A stretch of 64,000 nt of DNA from Cytobacillus sp. FSL H8-0458 (GCF_038002165.1 NZ_JBBOBR010000001.1:1612001-1676000), one strand, 5' to 3'; positions 54,599 through 62,845 are shown, numbered from the stretch's first letter. Notes: generated by a model from the letters alone, not told the origin. Program-made: numbers and translations.

Positions 54599-54624
54599 AC
54601 ACGCTCACAGGCGTGTTTTTTTTA
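54599..54624 (+). terminator. Terminator of the holin-like toxin gene
   Basis: ACACGC and GCGTGT form a stem around TCACAG, followed by TTTTTTT. Confidence 0.87.
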
Positions 54625-54658
54625 AGAGATAAGTAAGGAGAATTTAACTTCGAGAACT

Positions 54659-54990
54659 GTCTAGCTCCAGCGCCTACCCCCTCGAGGTCACAAGCTTGTC
54701 TTGTTTCGGCTCCTAGGGACGAAAGACTAGCCAATCCCTTCCAGAGGAAAGAACACCTTCTTGCAGGGCTCGACTTATGCTTGTCGTCCCTAAGCAGTCG
54801 CCTCCACATTTCGGACAATCCTCCCAAAAAGGCAAAGAACGCCTTTCCGGGAGGATCGTCTTGTGCTTGAGGCCCGCAGGACAAGGAAGGCTTCGTCAGC
54901 ATAACATCGCACGACAGAAAGCGGTAGCTTTTGGGAGGACGTGGTGTTCTTAGTCTGCGTTCCTTCGTGACAAAGGCTCTTCCGCTTTTC
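54659..54990. repeat. Dispersed structured element, copy 2 (about 332 bp)
   Basis: Second copy of the element at 46836-47200, same orientation. It contains a strong hairpin (ATCCTCCC...GGGAGGAT with inner AAGGC/GCCTT) at about 54817-54856, better preserved than in copy 1. It ends directly at the stop codon of the minus-strand redoxin-like gene, as copy 1 does at RNase J. Confidence 0.85.
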
Positions 54991-55486
54991 TTATTTGGAA
55001 AGCTCCTTCTTTAAGTCTTCTGCAGTTGTATCGATTTCTTCTCCCCAATGGTCATTGACCTTATTGAACACAATTTTGCCTTTTGTATCCATTATTGCAT
55101 AGCCTCTGTAGGCAGTGTCGCCATTTTTCATGCAGGCCTGTTCAATGAGCTTCATTTTCGGATCAGAAATAAATGGGAGGCTTTGACCCATCTTTTCCTC
55201 CAGAGCCTGATAAAGTTCAAGCTGCTGCTCAGGCTGATCATTGCTGACGATGTACATATTGGCATCCAGACCTTCTAATTTATCCATATTCTGATGCAGC
55301 TCGACCAGCTGCTGCTGACAGAGTCCTCAGGTGTATGGTTGTGATAAAGAAGAAGACACTTGGCTTGTCCTGCGGGAAGGCAACTTCATTGCCGCTTTGA
55401 TCCTTTAAAGCAATCGTTTGATCTTTGCCGCAGGCTGTCACAACAAGAAGAACGATTGCTAATAGGAACATGAACTTTTTCTTCAT
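54991..55486 (-). pseudogene. Redoxin-like lipoprotein, frameshifted
   Basis: The N-terminal part (from 55486) has a lipoprotein signal (FMFLLAIVLLVVTAC) and reaches VFFFITTIHLRTL, then runs out of frame. The C-terminal part continues in another frame from about 55313 (CQQQLVELHQNMDKLEG) to 54991, with PFISDP and AYRGYAIMDTKGKIVF, typical of thioredoxin-fold TlpA/AhpC-like proteins. A one-base change near 55318-55330 separates them, exactly at the expected active-site cysteine region. An intact gene would give about 165 residues. It may be a real pseudogene or a sequencing indel. Confidence 0.75.
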
Positions 55487-55579
55487 ATGATCTCCATTTC
55501 CTTATAGTTATTGTCTTATCATTATGGAGGACTTTTTCGTTTTTCTCAATTAAAATGCACGATTGAGCGGTTAATCATA

Positions 55580-55618
55580 AAACAAGCACACTCCTTTTTT
55601 ATAAGAGTGTGCGTTTTA
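55580..55618. terminator. Hairpin between redoxin and Spo0E-like genes
   Basis: GCACACTC and GAGTGTGC form a perfect 8-bp stem with short T-rich tails on both strands (GTTTTAT and TTGTTTTAT). It probably ends the Spo0E-like transcript, which runs on the minus strand. Confidence 0.6.
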
Positions 55619-55636
55619 TGAAAATTGAGGATTGTT

Positions 55637-55810
55637 CTAATGGACGAGCTTGCTTCGCTGCACTTTATAGATGAGCTTATCGAGCTCCTCTGAGTACATG
55701 AGCGTTTCAGGGTGTGACAATCCCTTGTTTTTTCCAACAGAAATCATCTTTTTGCGCAGGACATCGATGTCGTTGTGAAGTTTTTTTATAGCAGTCGAAG
55801 GTGTGGTCAT
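55637..55810 (-). CDS. Spo0E-like aspartyl-phosphate phosphatase (57 residues)
   Basis: 57 residues forming a helical hairpin: IKKLHNDIDVLRKKMISVG, a loop (KNKGLSHPETL) and MYSEELDKLIYKVQRSK. The S-x-E-L-D-x-L-I motif is the signature of the Spo0E family, which dephosphorylates Spo0A~P and delays sporulation. AGGAGC lies 7 bases before the ATG at 55810. It is too short for many gene callers. The PAS kinase at 51.8 kb could act on the same relay. Confidence 0.88.
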   Translation of the reverse strand: MTTPSTAIKKLHNDIDVLRKKMISVGKNKGLSHPETLMYSEELDKLIYKVQRSKLVH

Positions 55811-55984
55811 TGATTCGGCTCCTAATCCGAGGATGAAATATTATATTCTATTATCGACAAATTAAACGGCAAATAAACAGATTCGACAAAACTTATAAAA
55901 AGATTACAAGTTTCTACAATGGTGAATAGGACCCATTCAGAAAGGCTTGTATTAATATTCCTGTAATCTATTATTCTCCCAGGT

Positions 55985-56012
55985 TTTACATAAAATTATA
56001 ACAGGGTTAATA
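55985..56012 (+). promoter_or_regulatory. PhoP box candidate upstream of glpQ
   Basis: TTTACA (55985), TTATAA (55996) and TTAATA (56007) are spaced exactly 11 bases apart, as in the TT(A/T/C)ACA-N5 direct repeats bound by Bacillus PhoP. glpQ is a known PhoP target in B. subtilis. The promoter itself is not clear. Confidence 0.5.
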
Positions 56013-56063
56013 TTTCGTCACTATTCTTAATGTGTAAACCATTATAGATAGGGGACGGAGACA

Positions 56064-56915
56064 TTGAAGAAGAAAATGATTTCTGTTATTGGTGCGGCAG
56101 TTATTGGGCTAAATGCGCTTGGAGGAGGTGCGGCACTGGCAAAAGACATGCAAAAGGACATTGTAAATGTGTCACATCGCGGGGCTTCTGCTTATGCACC
56201 TGAGCATACAATCGCTGCATATGACATGGGCGAGAAAATGCATGGTGATTATATTGAAGTGGATTTGCAGATGACAAAGGATGGGCATCTTATTGCGATG
56301 CATGATGTAACGCTTGACCGGACGACAGATGGAACAGGATCCGTAAAGGATTATACTTTAAAAGAAATAAAGCAGCTTGATGCAGGCAGCTGGTTTAACG
56401 AAAAGTACCCTTATGCAGCAAGAGCGGATTATGAAGGATTAAAGGTGCCGACACTTGAAGAGGTTTTCAAAAAATTCGGGAAAAACAGCAGCTACTACAT
56501 TGAAACAAAATCACCGGATGTTTATCCTGGCATGGAAAAAGAACTGCTTCGTCTGGTTGAAAAGTATAATATTAATAAAAATAAACTGCTGGTACAATCA
56601 TTCAGCCCTCAAAGTCTTAAAGTGATGAATGAATTGGACCCCTCTATTAAACTTGTACAATTAATTTCGTATAAAACGAACGCAGAAATAACTGATGCAG
56701 AGATTATGGAAATAAAGGAGTACGCAATGGGCATTGGTCCCAATCATACGTATTTAAATGAGGAATATGTACAAAAGGTTGTGAATAGCGGACTTGAACT
56801 GCATCCGTATACTGTCAATGACAAGGAAAGAATGAAGCAGCTGATTATTTGGGGAGTAACCGGCATGTTCACAAACCATCCGGATTTGCTTCATGATGTG
56901 AAAAAAGGAAGATAA
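56064..56915 (+). CDS. glpQ: Glycerophosphodiester phosphodiesterase
   Basis: 283 residues. A signal peptide (MKKKMISVIGAAVIGLNALGGGAALA) is followed by the GDPD domain: VSHRGASAYAPEHTIAAYDMG with catalytic His, then EVDLQMTKDGHLIAMHDVTLDRTTDGTG with Glu, Asp and second His, and ETKSP later. It is secreted and hydrolyses glycerophosphodiesters, for instance from phospholipids or teichoic acids. The TTG at 56064 follows GGGGACGGAG. Confidence 0.92.
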   Translation: MKKKMISVIGAAVIGLNALGGGAALAKDMQKDIVNVSHRGASAYAPEHTIAAYDMGEKMHGDYIEVDLQMTKDGHLIAMHDVTLDRTTDGTGSVKDYTLKEIKQLDAGSWFNEKYPYAARADYEGLKVPTLEEVFKKFGKNSSYYIETKSPDVYPGMEKELLRLVEKYNINKNKLLVQSFSPQSLKVMNELDPSIKLVQLISYKTNAEITDAEIMEIKEYAMGIGPNHTYLNEEYVQKVVNSGLELHPYTVNDKERMKQLIIWGVTGMFTNHPDLLHDVKKGR

Positions 56916-56918
56916 ATA

Positions 56919-56953
56919 GAAGAACTCCGGGAAAAATTTCTGGAGTTCTTTTT
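56919..56953 (+). terminator. Rho-independent terminator of glpQ
   Basis: AAGAACTCC and GGAGTTCTT form a stem around GGGAAAAATTTCT, followed by TTTG. Confidence 0.85.
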
Positions 56954-57110
56954 GTATATAAACCAACACCGACATAGTGAAAATTTGCTGAAAAGGGCTT
57001 GAACATGTTATTTCAAAGTGATATGATTTTTAATAGTTCAAAAATCTGTCACATTTTGATTTGAGATAGCGAACCTGTCGTCGGTTAAAATGTCATCAGA
57101 TTCTATGAAG

Positions 57111-57217
57111 ATTAACAGTTGGTCCTTTAAGCAGCGAATCCTGCTTAATACTAACCGTCAATCCTGCTTCAGCATACCCATATTCGGGCATGCCGAAGAG
57201 ATTGGCGGTTTTTTTAT
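57111..57217 (+). ncRNA. Leader RNA 1: candidate riboswitch-like attenuator before OFA transporter
   Basis: GTTGGT (57118-57123) can pair with ACTAAC (57150-57155). Inside, AAGCAG and CTGCTT (57129-57134, 57141-57146) form a hairpin with loop CGAATC. ACTAAC overlaps the 5' strand of a long terminator stem (AACCGTCAAT with ATTGGCGGTT, inner CTTC/GAAG, GCAT/ATGC and CCC/GGG pairs) followed by TTTTTTT, so the two folds compete. A similar leader precedes the next gene at 58595. Confidence 0.7.
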
Positions 57218-57281
57218 TTCAAGGAACAATCCTGTAACCGCTTTAAAAAGCAGGGTACGAGCATTAAGAGGGGGAAAAAGA

Positions 57282-58544
57282 GTGAAAAAGACAAAAAACC
57301 GGTGGCTGATTGCCGCCTCGGCCGTAGGGATTCATATCTCCATCGGTTCGGTTTACGCCTGGAGCAACTTTACCAATCCATTGATTGAGCAGTTTGGCTG
57401 GTCATCAAAGGAAGTACAGCTGACCTTCAGTTTGGCGATTCTATTTCTGGGACTGTCAGCAGCATTTCTTGGCCACTTTGTTGAAAAGCATGGACCAAAA
57501 AAGGCTGGTCTTCTGGCAGCAGGATTCTTCGGAGCCGGCATGCTTGGAGCCGGATTGGCAGTAAATATGGGTTCATTGCCATTTTTATACATAACCTATG
57601 GCGTTCTTGGGGGAATCGGTTTAGGGGTAGGTTATATTGCGCCGGTATCCACACTGGTAAAATGGTTCCCTGACCGACGCGGATTTGCAACAGGCCTCGC
57701 CATCATGGGATTTGGCTTTGCTGCAGCAGTAGCAAGCCCGGTCATGGATGGTCTAATTAAATCTGTTGGCACAGCAAACACGTTCTTTATTTTAGGTGCT
57801 GCCTACTTGATCATTATGACATTATCATCATTATATTTAGAAAAACCGCCTGAAGACTGGGCACCTGAAGGCATGAAGGAAAAAGCTGCAGCCGGAAAAA
57901 TCAAAATTAAACAGGATTTGGCACAGTTAACGGCGAATGAAGCAGTAAAGACAACCCGGTTCTATTATTTATGGATCATGCTGTTCATAAATGTAACGTG
58001 CGGAATTGCAATTTTGTCAGCTGCAAAGCCGCTGGCACAGGAAAGCATAGGCCTGACAACGGCAGAAGCAGCCACGCTTGTCGGAGTGCTTGGCATCTTT
58101 AACGGACTGGGCCGTCTGGCATGGGCATCCATTTCTGACTATATTGGCCGCCCGAACACGTATACGATTTTCTTCGTATCACAGATCGCCCTATTTCTTT
58201 TGCTGCCGATCACAAAGGAAGCGATTCTTTTCCAGGTTATGCTGGCTGTTGTGTACACCATGTATGGCGGAGGATTCTCATCCATCCCGGCATTTATCGG
58301 TGATGTTTTTGGAACGAAGCAGCTAGGCGCCATTCACGGCTACATCCTTACAGCATGGGCGGCAGCTGGTCTTGCAGGCCCAATGTTTGCCGCATGGATG
58401 AAGGATTCAACAGGAAGCTATGCTTCAAGTCTGACAAGCTTTGCCGGACTTTTTGTGGTGGCACTCATTGTGTCAATCCTAATCCGTTTTGATATGAAAA
58501 AATTGCGCAGGCAAAATGAAGCAAATGAGCGTATAGCAAGTTAA
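57282..58544 (+). CDS. MFS transporter, OFA (oxalate/formate antiporter) family
   Basis: 420 residues with 12 membrane helices. Typical OFA features are the N-terminal GSVYAWSNFTNPLIEQFGWS, FLGHFVEKHGPKKAGLLAAG and GIGLGVGYIAPVSTLVKWFPDRRGFATGLAIMGFGFAAA. The GTG at 57282 follows GAGGGGG by 7 bases; the open frame further upstream runs over the leader RNA and is not translated. OFA members exchange oxalate, formate and similar acids. The next gene encodes a formate-dehydrogenase-like enzyme, so transport of formate or a related acid is plausible. Confidence 0.9.
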   Translation: MKKTKNRWLIAASAVGIHISIGSVYAWSNFTNPLIEQFGWSSKEVQLTFSLAILFLGLSAAFLGHFVEKHGPKKAGLLAAGFFGAGMLGAGLAVNMGSLPFLYITYGVLGGIGLGVGYIAPVSTLVKWFPDRRGFATGLAIMGFGFAAAVASPVMDGLIKSVGTANTFFILGAAYLIIMTLSSLYLEKPPEDWAPEGMKEKAAAGKIKIKQDLAQLTANEAVKTTRFYYLWIMLFINVTCGIAILSAAKPLAQESIGLTTAEAATLVGVLGIFNGLGRLAWASISDYIGRPNTYTIFFVSQIALFLLLPITKEAILFQVMLAVVYTMYGGGFSSIPAFIGDVFGTKQLGAIHGYILTAWAAAGLAGPMFAAWMKDSTGSYASSLTSFAGLFVVALIVSILIRFDMKKLRRQNEANERIAS

Positions 58545-58594
58545 ATTTTAATAAAAACAGCATGGAAAAGCATTCAGCACCGCTTCCGCTTTTC

Positions 58595-58687
58595 TATTGG
58601 TATGGCACTTGGCAGCGATCCTGCTAAAGACTAACCGCCGCAGAAATCAGCATCTAGAAGTAGAGGCTTTTTGCGGCGGTTTTTTAT
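58595..58687 (+). ncRNA. Leader RNA 2: homologous candidate attenuator before FdhF/YdeP-like gene
   Basis: TTGGT (58597-58601) pairs with ACTAA (58630-58634); GGCAG and CTGCT (58611-58615, 58621-58625) form the inner hairpin with loop CGATC. The following CGCC runs into a terminator (ACCGCCGCA with TGCGGCGGT, then TTTTTT). Sequence and order (GCAG-CGA-TC-CTGC, then ACTAACCG, then terminator) are as in leader 1, though the terminator loops differ. Confidence 0.7.
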
Positions 58688-58802
58688 AAAAACGGCAAGT
58701 TTATAACATTTGCCCATATACAATAATAAATGCAACTTAACCATTGAGAATTAAGAGATTCAGGATCTCTATTAAATAGAAAAAGATAAAGGAGTGTTTC
58801 AG

Positions 58803-61163
58803 ATGGGAAAAACAAAACATCCAGGACCTCAGAATAAAAAGGCCATGCCGGATCCAAAGCATTGGGTGAGTCCGATTCCGTTCGGGCTTGGCAAAATAAA
58901 GCCAAAACATATGAGGGATACAGCAAAAATCCTGTGGGAAAACAAAGATAATATCGGCTATGCCACAAATATACTGACAAAAGGTGTCTGCGACGGCTGT
59001 GCGCTTGGCGTTTCCGGTCTTTATGACCAGACGCTTAAAGGACCCCATGTTTGTACAACACGTTTAAATGTCCTTCGTTTAAACACGGCCGGTGCGATCA
59101 AACCGGACATTCTGCATGCCGATATTGATGAGCTCCGCAAATATGACAGCACCGAGCTTCGCAAGCTCGGCCGCATCCCATATCCGATGATCCGCAGAAA
59201 AGGCGAGCGCAAATTCTCCCGGATCACTTGGGATGATGCCATGAATATGATTGCTGAAAAAATGAAGGTTCTCGACCCTAAGCAGTATGCGTTCTACCTG
59301 ACGAGCCGCGGAATTACGAATGAATCCTATTATGCGGCCGGCAAAGTTGCCCGCTTCCTTGGCACGAACCACATTGATAATGCGAGCCGCATTTGCCATT
59401 CGCCTTCTAAAACTGCGTTAAAGCGTTCGATTGGCGTAGGAGCTTCCACAGCCAACTATCTTGACTGGATCGGAACGGATGTACTCTTATTCTGGGGAAG
59501 CGTGGCATCCAACAGCTCGCCTGTATCATCCAAATACATGCTTGAAGCGAAAAAGAATGGCACAAAAATTATCGTCGTCAATCCATATAAAGAGCCGGCG
59601 ATGGACAAATACTGGATTCCGTCAAACCCGGAATCTGCTTTATTTGGCACAAAAATCGCTGATGACTTTTATCAGGTCAACATCGGCGGAGACATTGCCT
59701 TTATGCATGGCATCATGAAACACTGGTTTGACATGGAGAAAGCGGAGCGCGGTTCTGCCATCAACCATACATTTGTGAATGAGCATGTAAATGGCTACGA
59801 GGATTTGAAAAAGAAAGTAAAAGAGCAGTCATGGGAAGATATTATTAAATCTTCCGGTGTAAGCAAAGAGCGTATTATTGAGCTTGCGGAACTGCTGGCG
59901 AACAGCAAAAATGCTGTCTATGCCTGGGCTCTTGGCCTGACCATGCATTCCTTTGCGACAGATAATATCTCACAGGTAGCGAACCTTGCGCTGCTTCGCG
60001 GCCATCTGGGCCGAAAGCATAATGGTTTGATGCCATTCCGCGGCCACTCATCTGTACAGGGAAGCGGTGAAATGGGTGCCGATCCATTCGTGTTGCCTGG
60101 CGGTGACTTTTATGGAGACAATTTTACCCGCATTCAAAATCTATGGGGCTTTGAGCTTCAGAAATGGCAGGGTGATATTGTCGGGGTGACACTGGAGAAT
60201 ATTCTGCTGCCTGAGGACCATGAACGAAAAATCAAGCTTTACTATCTATCAGGCGGTAACTTCCTTGAGACAATGCCGGATCCTGATTTTATTGAAAAAG
60301 CTCTTTCTGAATTGGATATCCGCGTTCACCAGGATATAATTTTAAATACGTCTACCCTGGTTGATGCAAAAGAAGCGGTCATCGTGCTGCCTGCTAAAAC
60401 AAGGTACGAGCAGGAGGGCGGCGGTACCTCCACTTCAACGGAGAGAATGGTGTATTTCAGTCCGGAAATTGAAGGAAATAAAAACAAAATTGAAGAGGCG
60501 CGAGAAGAGTGGAAAATTTATATCGATCTGGCGAAACGCGTAAAGCCTGAAACTGCCCATCTTGTTGATTTTAAAGATGCACAGGAAATCCGGGATGAAA
60601 TTGCCGTGGCGAATCCTAATTATGATGGCATCCAGCACCTGAAAAAAGCAGGGGATGTTTTCCAATGGGGCGGAGCATGGCTTTGCGAGGACGGCATCTG
60701 CCCGACTCCGGATGGAAAAGGTACACTTATCACTGTCGATATTCCAGACCTTGGCAAAAAAGAAGGCCAGTTCATCGTCACATCCCGCCGCGGCAAGCAG
60801 TTCAATTCCATGGTCTACAAAGAAGTGGACCCGCTGAATGGTGCCGGACGATACGATGTATTAATGAACGCAGAAGATGGAAAAGACTTAAGCATTGCAG
60901 AGGGTGAAGGGATCGTTCTGTACAATGGATTCGGTGTCTTCCAGGGAAGAGCCAAATTCGTCGACATCGCCCGCGGCAACGTCGAAGTCCATTTTCCTGA
61001 AGGAAACTTCCTGTTGCCAAGAGGCCGCTACGAAAAATTTGCGGGTATCCCTGACTACAACATCACGGTCACCCTCGAAAAAGCGGACCGTTATAATGCC
61101 CGCAAGGACGTGGAATACAATGAAAAACACATCGCTGAGGATGAAATTGATGCACCAGCGTAA
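58803..61163 (+). CDS. FdhF/YdeP family molybdopterin oxidoreductase
   Basis: 786 residues. It begins with a Cys motif (CDGCALGVSGL, near residue 60) and contains molybdopterin-binding segments (TWDDAMNMIAEKM, ASRICHSPSKTAL with a Cys in the usual Mo-ligand region, LFWGSVASNSSPVSSKYM, GHLGRKHNGLMPFRGHSSVQG). The C-terminal domain is the molydopterin dinucleotide-binding barrel (GQFIVTSRRGKQFNSMVY). Family members are formate-dehydrogenase-like enzymes of uncertain activity. AAAGGAG precedes the ATG at 58803. Its leader RNA matches that of the OFA transporter. Confidence 0.9.
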   Translation: MGKTKHPGPQNKKAMPDPKHWVSPIPFGLGKIKPKHMRDTAKILWENKDNIGYATNILTKGVCDGCALGVSGLYDQTLKGPHVCTTRLNVLRLNTAGAIKPDILHADIDELRKYDSTELRKLGRIPYPMIRRKGERKFSRITWDDAMNMIAEKMKVLDPKQYAFYLTSRGITNESYYAAGKVARFLGTNHIDNASRICHSPSKTALKRSIGVGASTANYLDWIGTDVLLFWGSVASNSSPVSSKYMLEAKKNGTKIIVVNPYKEPAMDKYWIPSNPESALFGTKIADDFYQVNIGGDIAFMHGIMKHWFDMEKAERGSAINHTFVNEHVNGYEDLKKKVKEQSWEDIIKSSGVSKERIIELAELLANSKNAVYAWALGLTMHSFATDNISQVANLALLRGHLGRKHNGLMPFRGHSSVQGSGEMGADPFVLPGGDFYGDNFTRIQNLWGFELQKWQGDIVGVTLENILLPEDHERKIKLYYLSGGNFLETMPDPDFIEKALSELDIRVHQDIILNTSTLVDAKEAVIVLPAKTRYEQEGGGTSTSTERMVYFSPEIEGNKNKIEEAREEWKIYIDLAKRVKPETAHLVDFKDAQEIRDEIAVANPNYDGIQHLKKAGDVFQWGGAWLCEDGICPTPDGKGTLITVDIPDLGKKEGQFIVTSRRGKQFNSMVYKEVDPLNGAGRYDVLMNAEDGKDLSIAEGEGIVLYNGFGVFQGRAKFVDIARGNVEVHFPEGNFLLPRGRYEKFAGIPDYNITVTLEKADRYNARKDVEYNEKHIAEDEIDAPA

Positions 61164-61167
61164 AAGG

Positions 61168-61203
61168 AGGGAGATGGCTTTTGGGCCATCTCTCTTTTGT
61201 TTG
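61168..61203 (+). terminator. Rho-independent terminator of the FdhF/YdeP gene
   Basis: GGGAGATGGC pairs with GCCATCTCTC around TTTTGG, followed by TTTTGTTT. Confidence 0.85.
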
Positions 61204-61233
61204 GAAATGGAGCTGTGACAAAGAAATAGGCAG

Positions 61234-61332
61234 CTAAATCAGCGCGATAAACTGAGCAAAAAAGACGAAAATAAGCCCCAAAGAAATGTCTGCCCAATTT
61301 CCAAAATAGGCTCGTCCTCCTGCGACATCCAT
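61234..61332 (-). CDS. Possible 32-residue single-helix membrane peptide
   Basis: A short frame gives MDVAGGRAYFGNWADI followed by one hydrophobic helix (SLGLIFVFFAQFIALI). GAAGGGA stands 4 bases before the ATG, a bit tight. It lies on the minus strand between two plus-strand genes. I cannot link it to a family, so it may be chance. Confidence 0.35.
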   Translation of the reverse strand: MDVAGGRAYFGNWADISLGLIFVFFAQFIALI

Positions 61333-61367
61333 TATTTCCCTTCGTCATATATAGTGAGGTGAATTTA

Positions 61368-62240
61368 ATGAAAAAAATCAAACAGGCATTTGCAGCAGGA
61401 GTTATATCTCTGGCAGTTATTTGTTCAGGGGGATCTGTTTTAGCGGACCACAGCGGAGATAAAGAAATAGCTGTGGTGAAAAAAGGGGATACACTCTATT
61501 CCCTGGCTAAGAAGCATCATCTGAGTGTAACGCAGATTAAGGAGCTGAATGATTTAGCAGGTACAACCATCTATGCCGGTCAGCGTCTCATTCTATCCGG
61601 GGAGGAAGCTGGATATCACAGGATTATTGCCGGTTCTTTCAGCAAAAAAGAGAATGCGGAAAAGCGGGCAGCACTGCTGAAGAAAAAAGGGATCCCAGCT
61701 GCAATGAGCATGGCTGTCATTGATGGCAAAACCTATTACCGTGTGCAGGCAGGTGCTTTTAAGGACAAAAAGAATGCTGTGAAGCACCTGGAGGCAGTCA
61801 AAAAAGCAGGAATTAAAGATGCCTTCATTCTTTCAAGAGGGGAACTTCATATTTTTGGCTTAAAGCCGGGAGACTCCTATGATGACATCATATCGAGAAT
61901 GGGCAAGCCAAAAAAGACTGAGACTCAGGTCAATATTAAAAGCCTTTACTACCAGGGGGATGGTGCCGGTGTAAGGGCAACCTTAAATATGAAGGATGGT
62001 ACAATTGGCAGCCTTGCTGTATATCCGGAATATTTAAGCACGCGCATGTTGCCTGCTCTTCCCTTTACCAAGACCGAAGCAGTTAAAATGTATGGAGATG
62101 CTGACAAGACAAAAACGGTAACTTGCTACGAATCAGCCATGTGTGAAGAGTTAACCTACCAGCTTGATCATTTCGAACTCAAAGTCCGGATTGACAGGGA
62201 TCAAACCACTGTTCAGTTTTTGGAAATAACTTATCGTTAA
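61368..62240 (+). CDS. Secreted LysM and SPOR domain protein
   Basis: 290 residues: signal peptide (MKKIKQAFAAGVISLAVICSGGSVLA), one LysM domain (about 37-80: VVKKGDTLYSLAKKHHLSVTQIKELN), a SPOR-like domain (about 85-165: YHRIIAGSFSKKENAEKRAALLKKKG and YYRVQAGAFKDKKNAVKHLEAVKKAG), then a C-terminal domain (HIFGLKPGDSYDDIISRMGKPK) found in some Bacillus proteins of unknown role. Both LysM and SPOR bind peptidoglycan, so it is a wall-bound protein. The ATG at 61368 follows GTGAGGTGA. Confidence 0.87.
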   Translation: MKKIKQAFAAGVISLAVICSGGSVLADHSGDKEIAVVKKGDTLYSLAKKHHLSVTQIKELNDLAGTTIYAGQRLILSGEEAGYHRIIAGSFSKKENAEKRAALLKKKGIPAAMSMAVIDGKTYYRVQAGAFKDKKNAVKHLEAVKKAGIKDAFILSRGELHIFGLKPGDSYDDIISRMGKPKKTETQVNIKSLYYQGDGAGVRATLNMKDGTIGSLAVYPEYLSTRMLPALPFTKTEAVKMYGDADKTKTVTCYESAMCEELTYQLDHFELKVRIDRDQTTVQFLEITYR

Positions 62241-62285
62241 TGACACAGGGCCTTCATAAGGAAAGAAGGACGTGACACCTGACAA

Positions 62286-62330
62286 AAAAACCGGCTCCAA
62301 TTAGTGTTTTGGAGCCGGATTCTTTTGCTT
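62286..62330. terminator. Terminator embedded in the end of the small membrane gene
   Basis: CCGGCTCC and GGAGCCGG form an 8-bp stem whose loop contains the stop codon of the minus-strand gene. TTTTTTTG follows on the minus strand. Confidence 0.85.
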
Positions 62331-62798
62331 TTCCGAAGATTTACTTATCACACCCATTATTCCCCGTGTCAGAAGGAAGGTCGCCATGATAGATATAAAG
62401 CTATAATAGGAATTCCATGATTTTTTATACTTGATTAACTGTGTGTGTTTTTCAAGAAAATGTTCGGCAATTGCCGATGGAATACTAAAGATCAAGGACT
62501 TCAGCAGGATACCCTTTAGTCCGCTATTTCTGGTCTGCTGGTTAAAATAAACACACGTAATCGGAAAAATAATATAGCTGAATAGTACACTGACGTCAAA
62601 AGTTTTAAACAAATTAACCGGGTACTTGAGATATCCTTTTCGCACTAAGAGATTGTCTAAAAAGGTGGCAATATAGCTTTTCAAAAAGAACACGATAAGC
62701 CAGTCTTTTATAGGGGGCTTTCTGACCAGATGGAAAAAAGCCCCGATACCGAACATAAACAGGCTGCGCAGCAGATTTCGTTCAAACTTTCGTCCCAA
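62301..62798 (-). CDS. Membrane protein, CBO0543-like, 165 residues
   Basis: About 165 residues with four or five membrane helices (SLFMFGIGAFFHLV, WLIVFFLKSYIATFLDNLL, VSVLFSYIIFPITCVYF, SLIFSIPSAIAEHFL). The sequence type resembles a family often named CBO0543 in Bacillus genomes, of unknown role. The TTG at 62798 is chosen: AAAGGAG lies 9 bases upstream. A longer frame overlapping the alcohol dehydrogenase gene exists but has no ribosome site. Likely co-transcribed with that gene, 47 bases away. Confidence 0.72.
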   Translation of the reverse strand: MGRKFERNLLRSLFMFGIGAFFHLVRKPPIKDWLIVFFLKSYIATFLDNLLVRKGYLKYPVNLFKTFDVSVLFSYIIFPITCVYFNQQTRNSGLKGILLKSLIFSIPSAIAEHFLEKHTQLIKYKKSWNSYYSFISIMATFLLTRGIMGVISKSSEKQKNPAPKH

Positions 62799-62845
62799 TT
62801 GCAATTTCTCCTTTGTAACCGGGCATTGCTTTAAAAGGAATCGAG

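Noticed and set aside
54435-54902. Open frame of about 155 codons on the minus strand
   Set aside because: It runs through the dispersed repeat, the toxin gene and two terminators, has no ribosome site and no recognisable protein features.
55300-55340. In-frame TGA followed by GLC in the redoxin region, which could read as a selenocysteine UxxC motif
   Set aside because: The TGA frame is not continuous with the signal-peptide part; a frameshift is needed anyway, and one indel explains both. No SECIS-like hairpin or sel genes are seen.
57090-57281. N-terminal extension of the OFA transporter
   Set aside because: It covers the leader RNA and its terminator, and the good ribosome site is at 57274 before the GTG at 57282.
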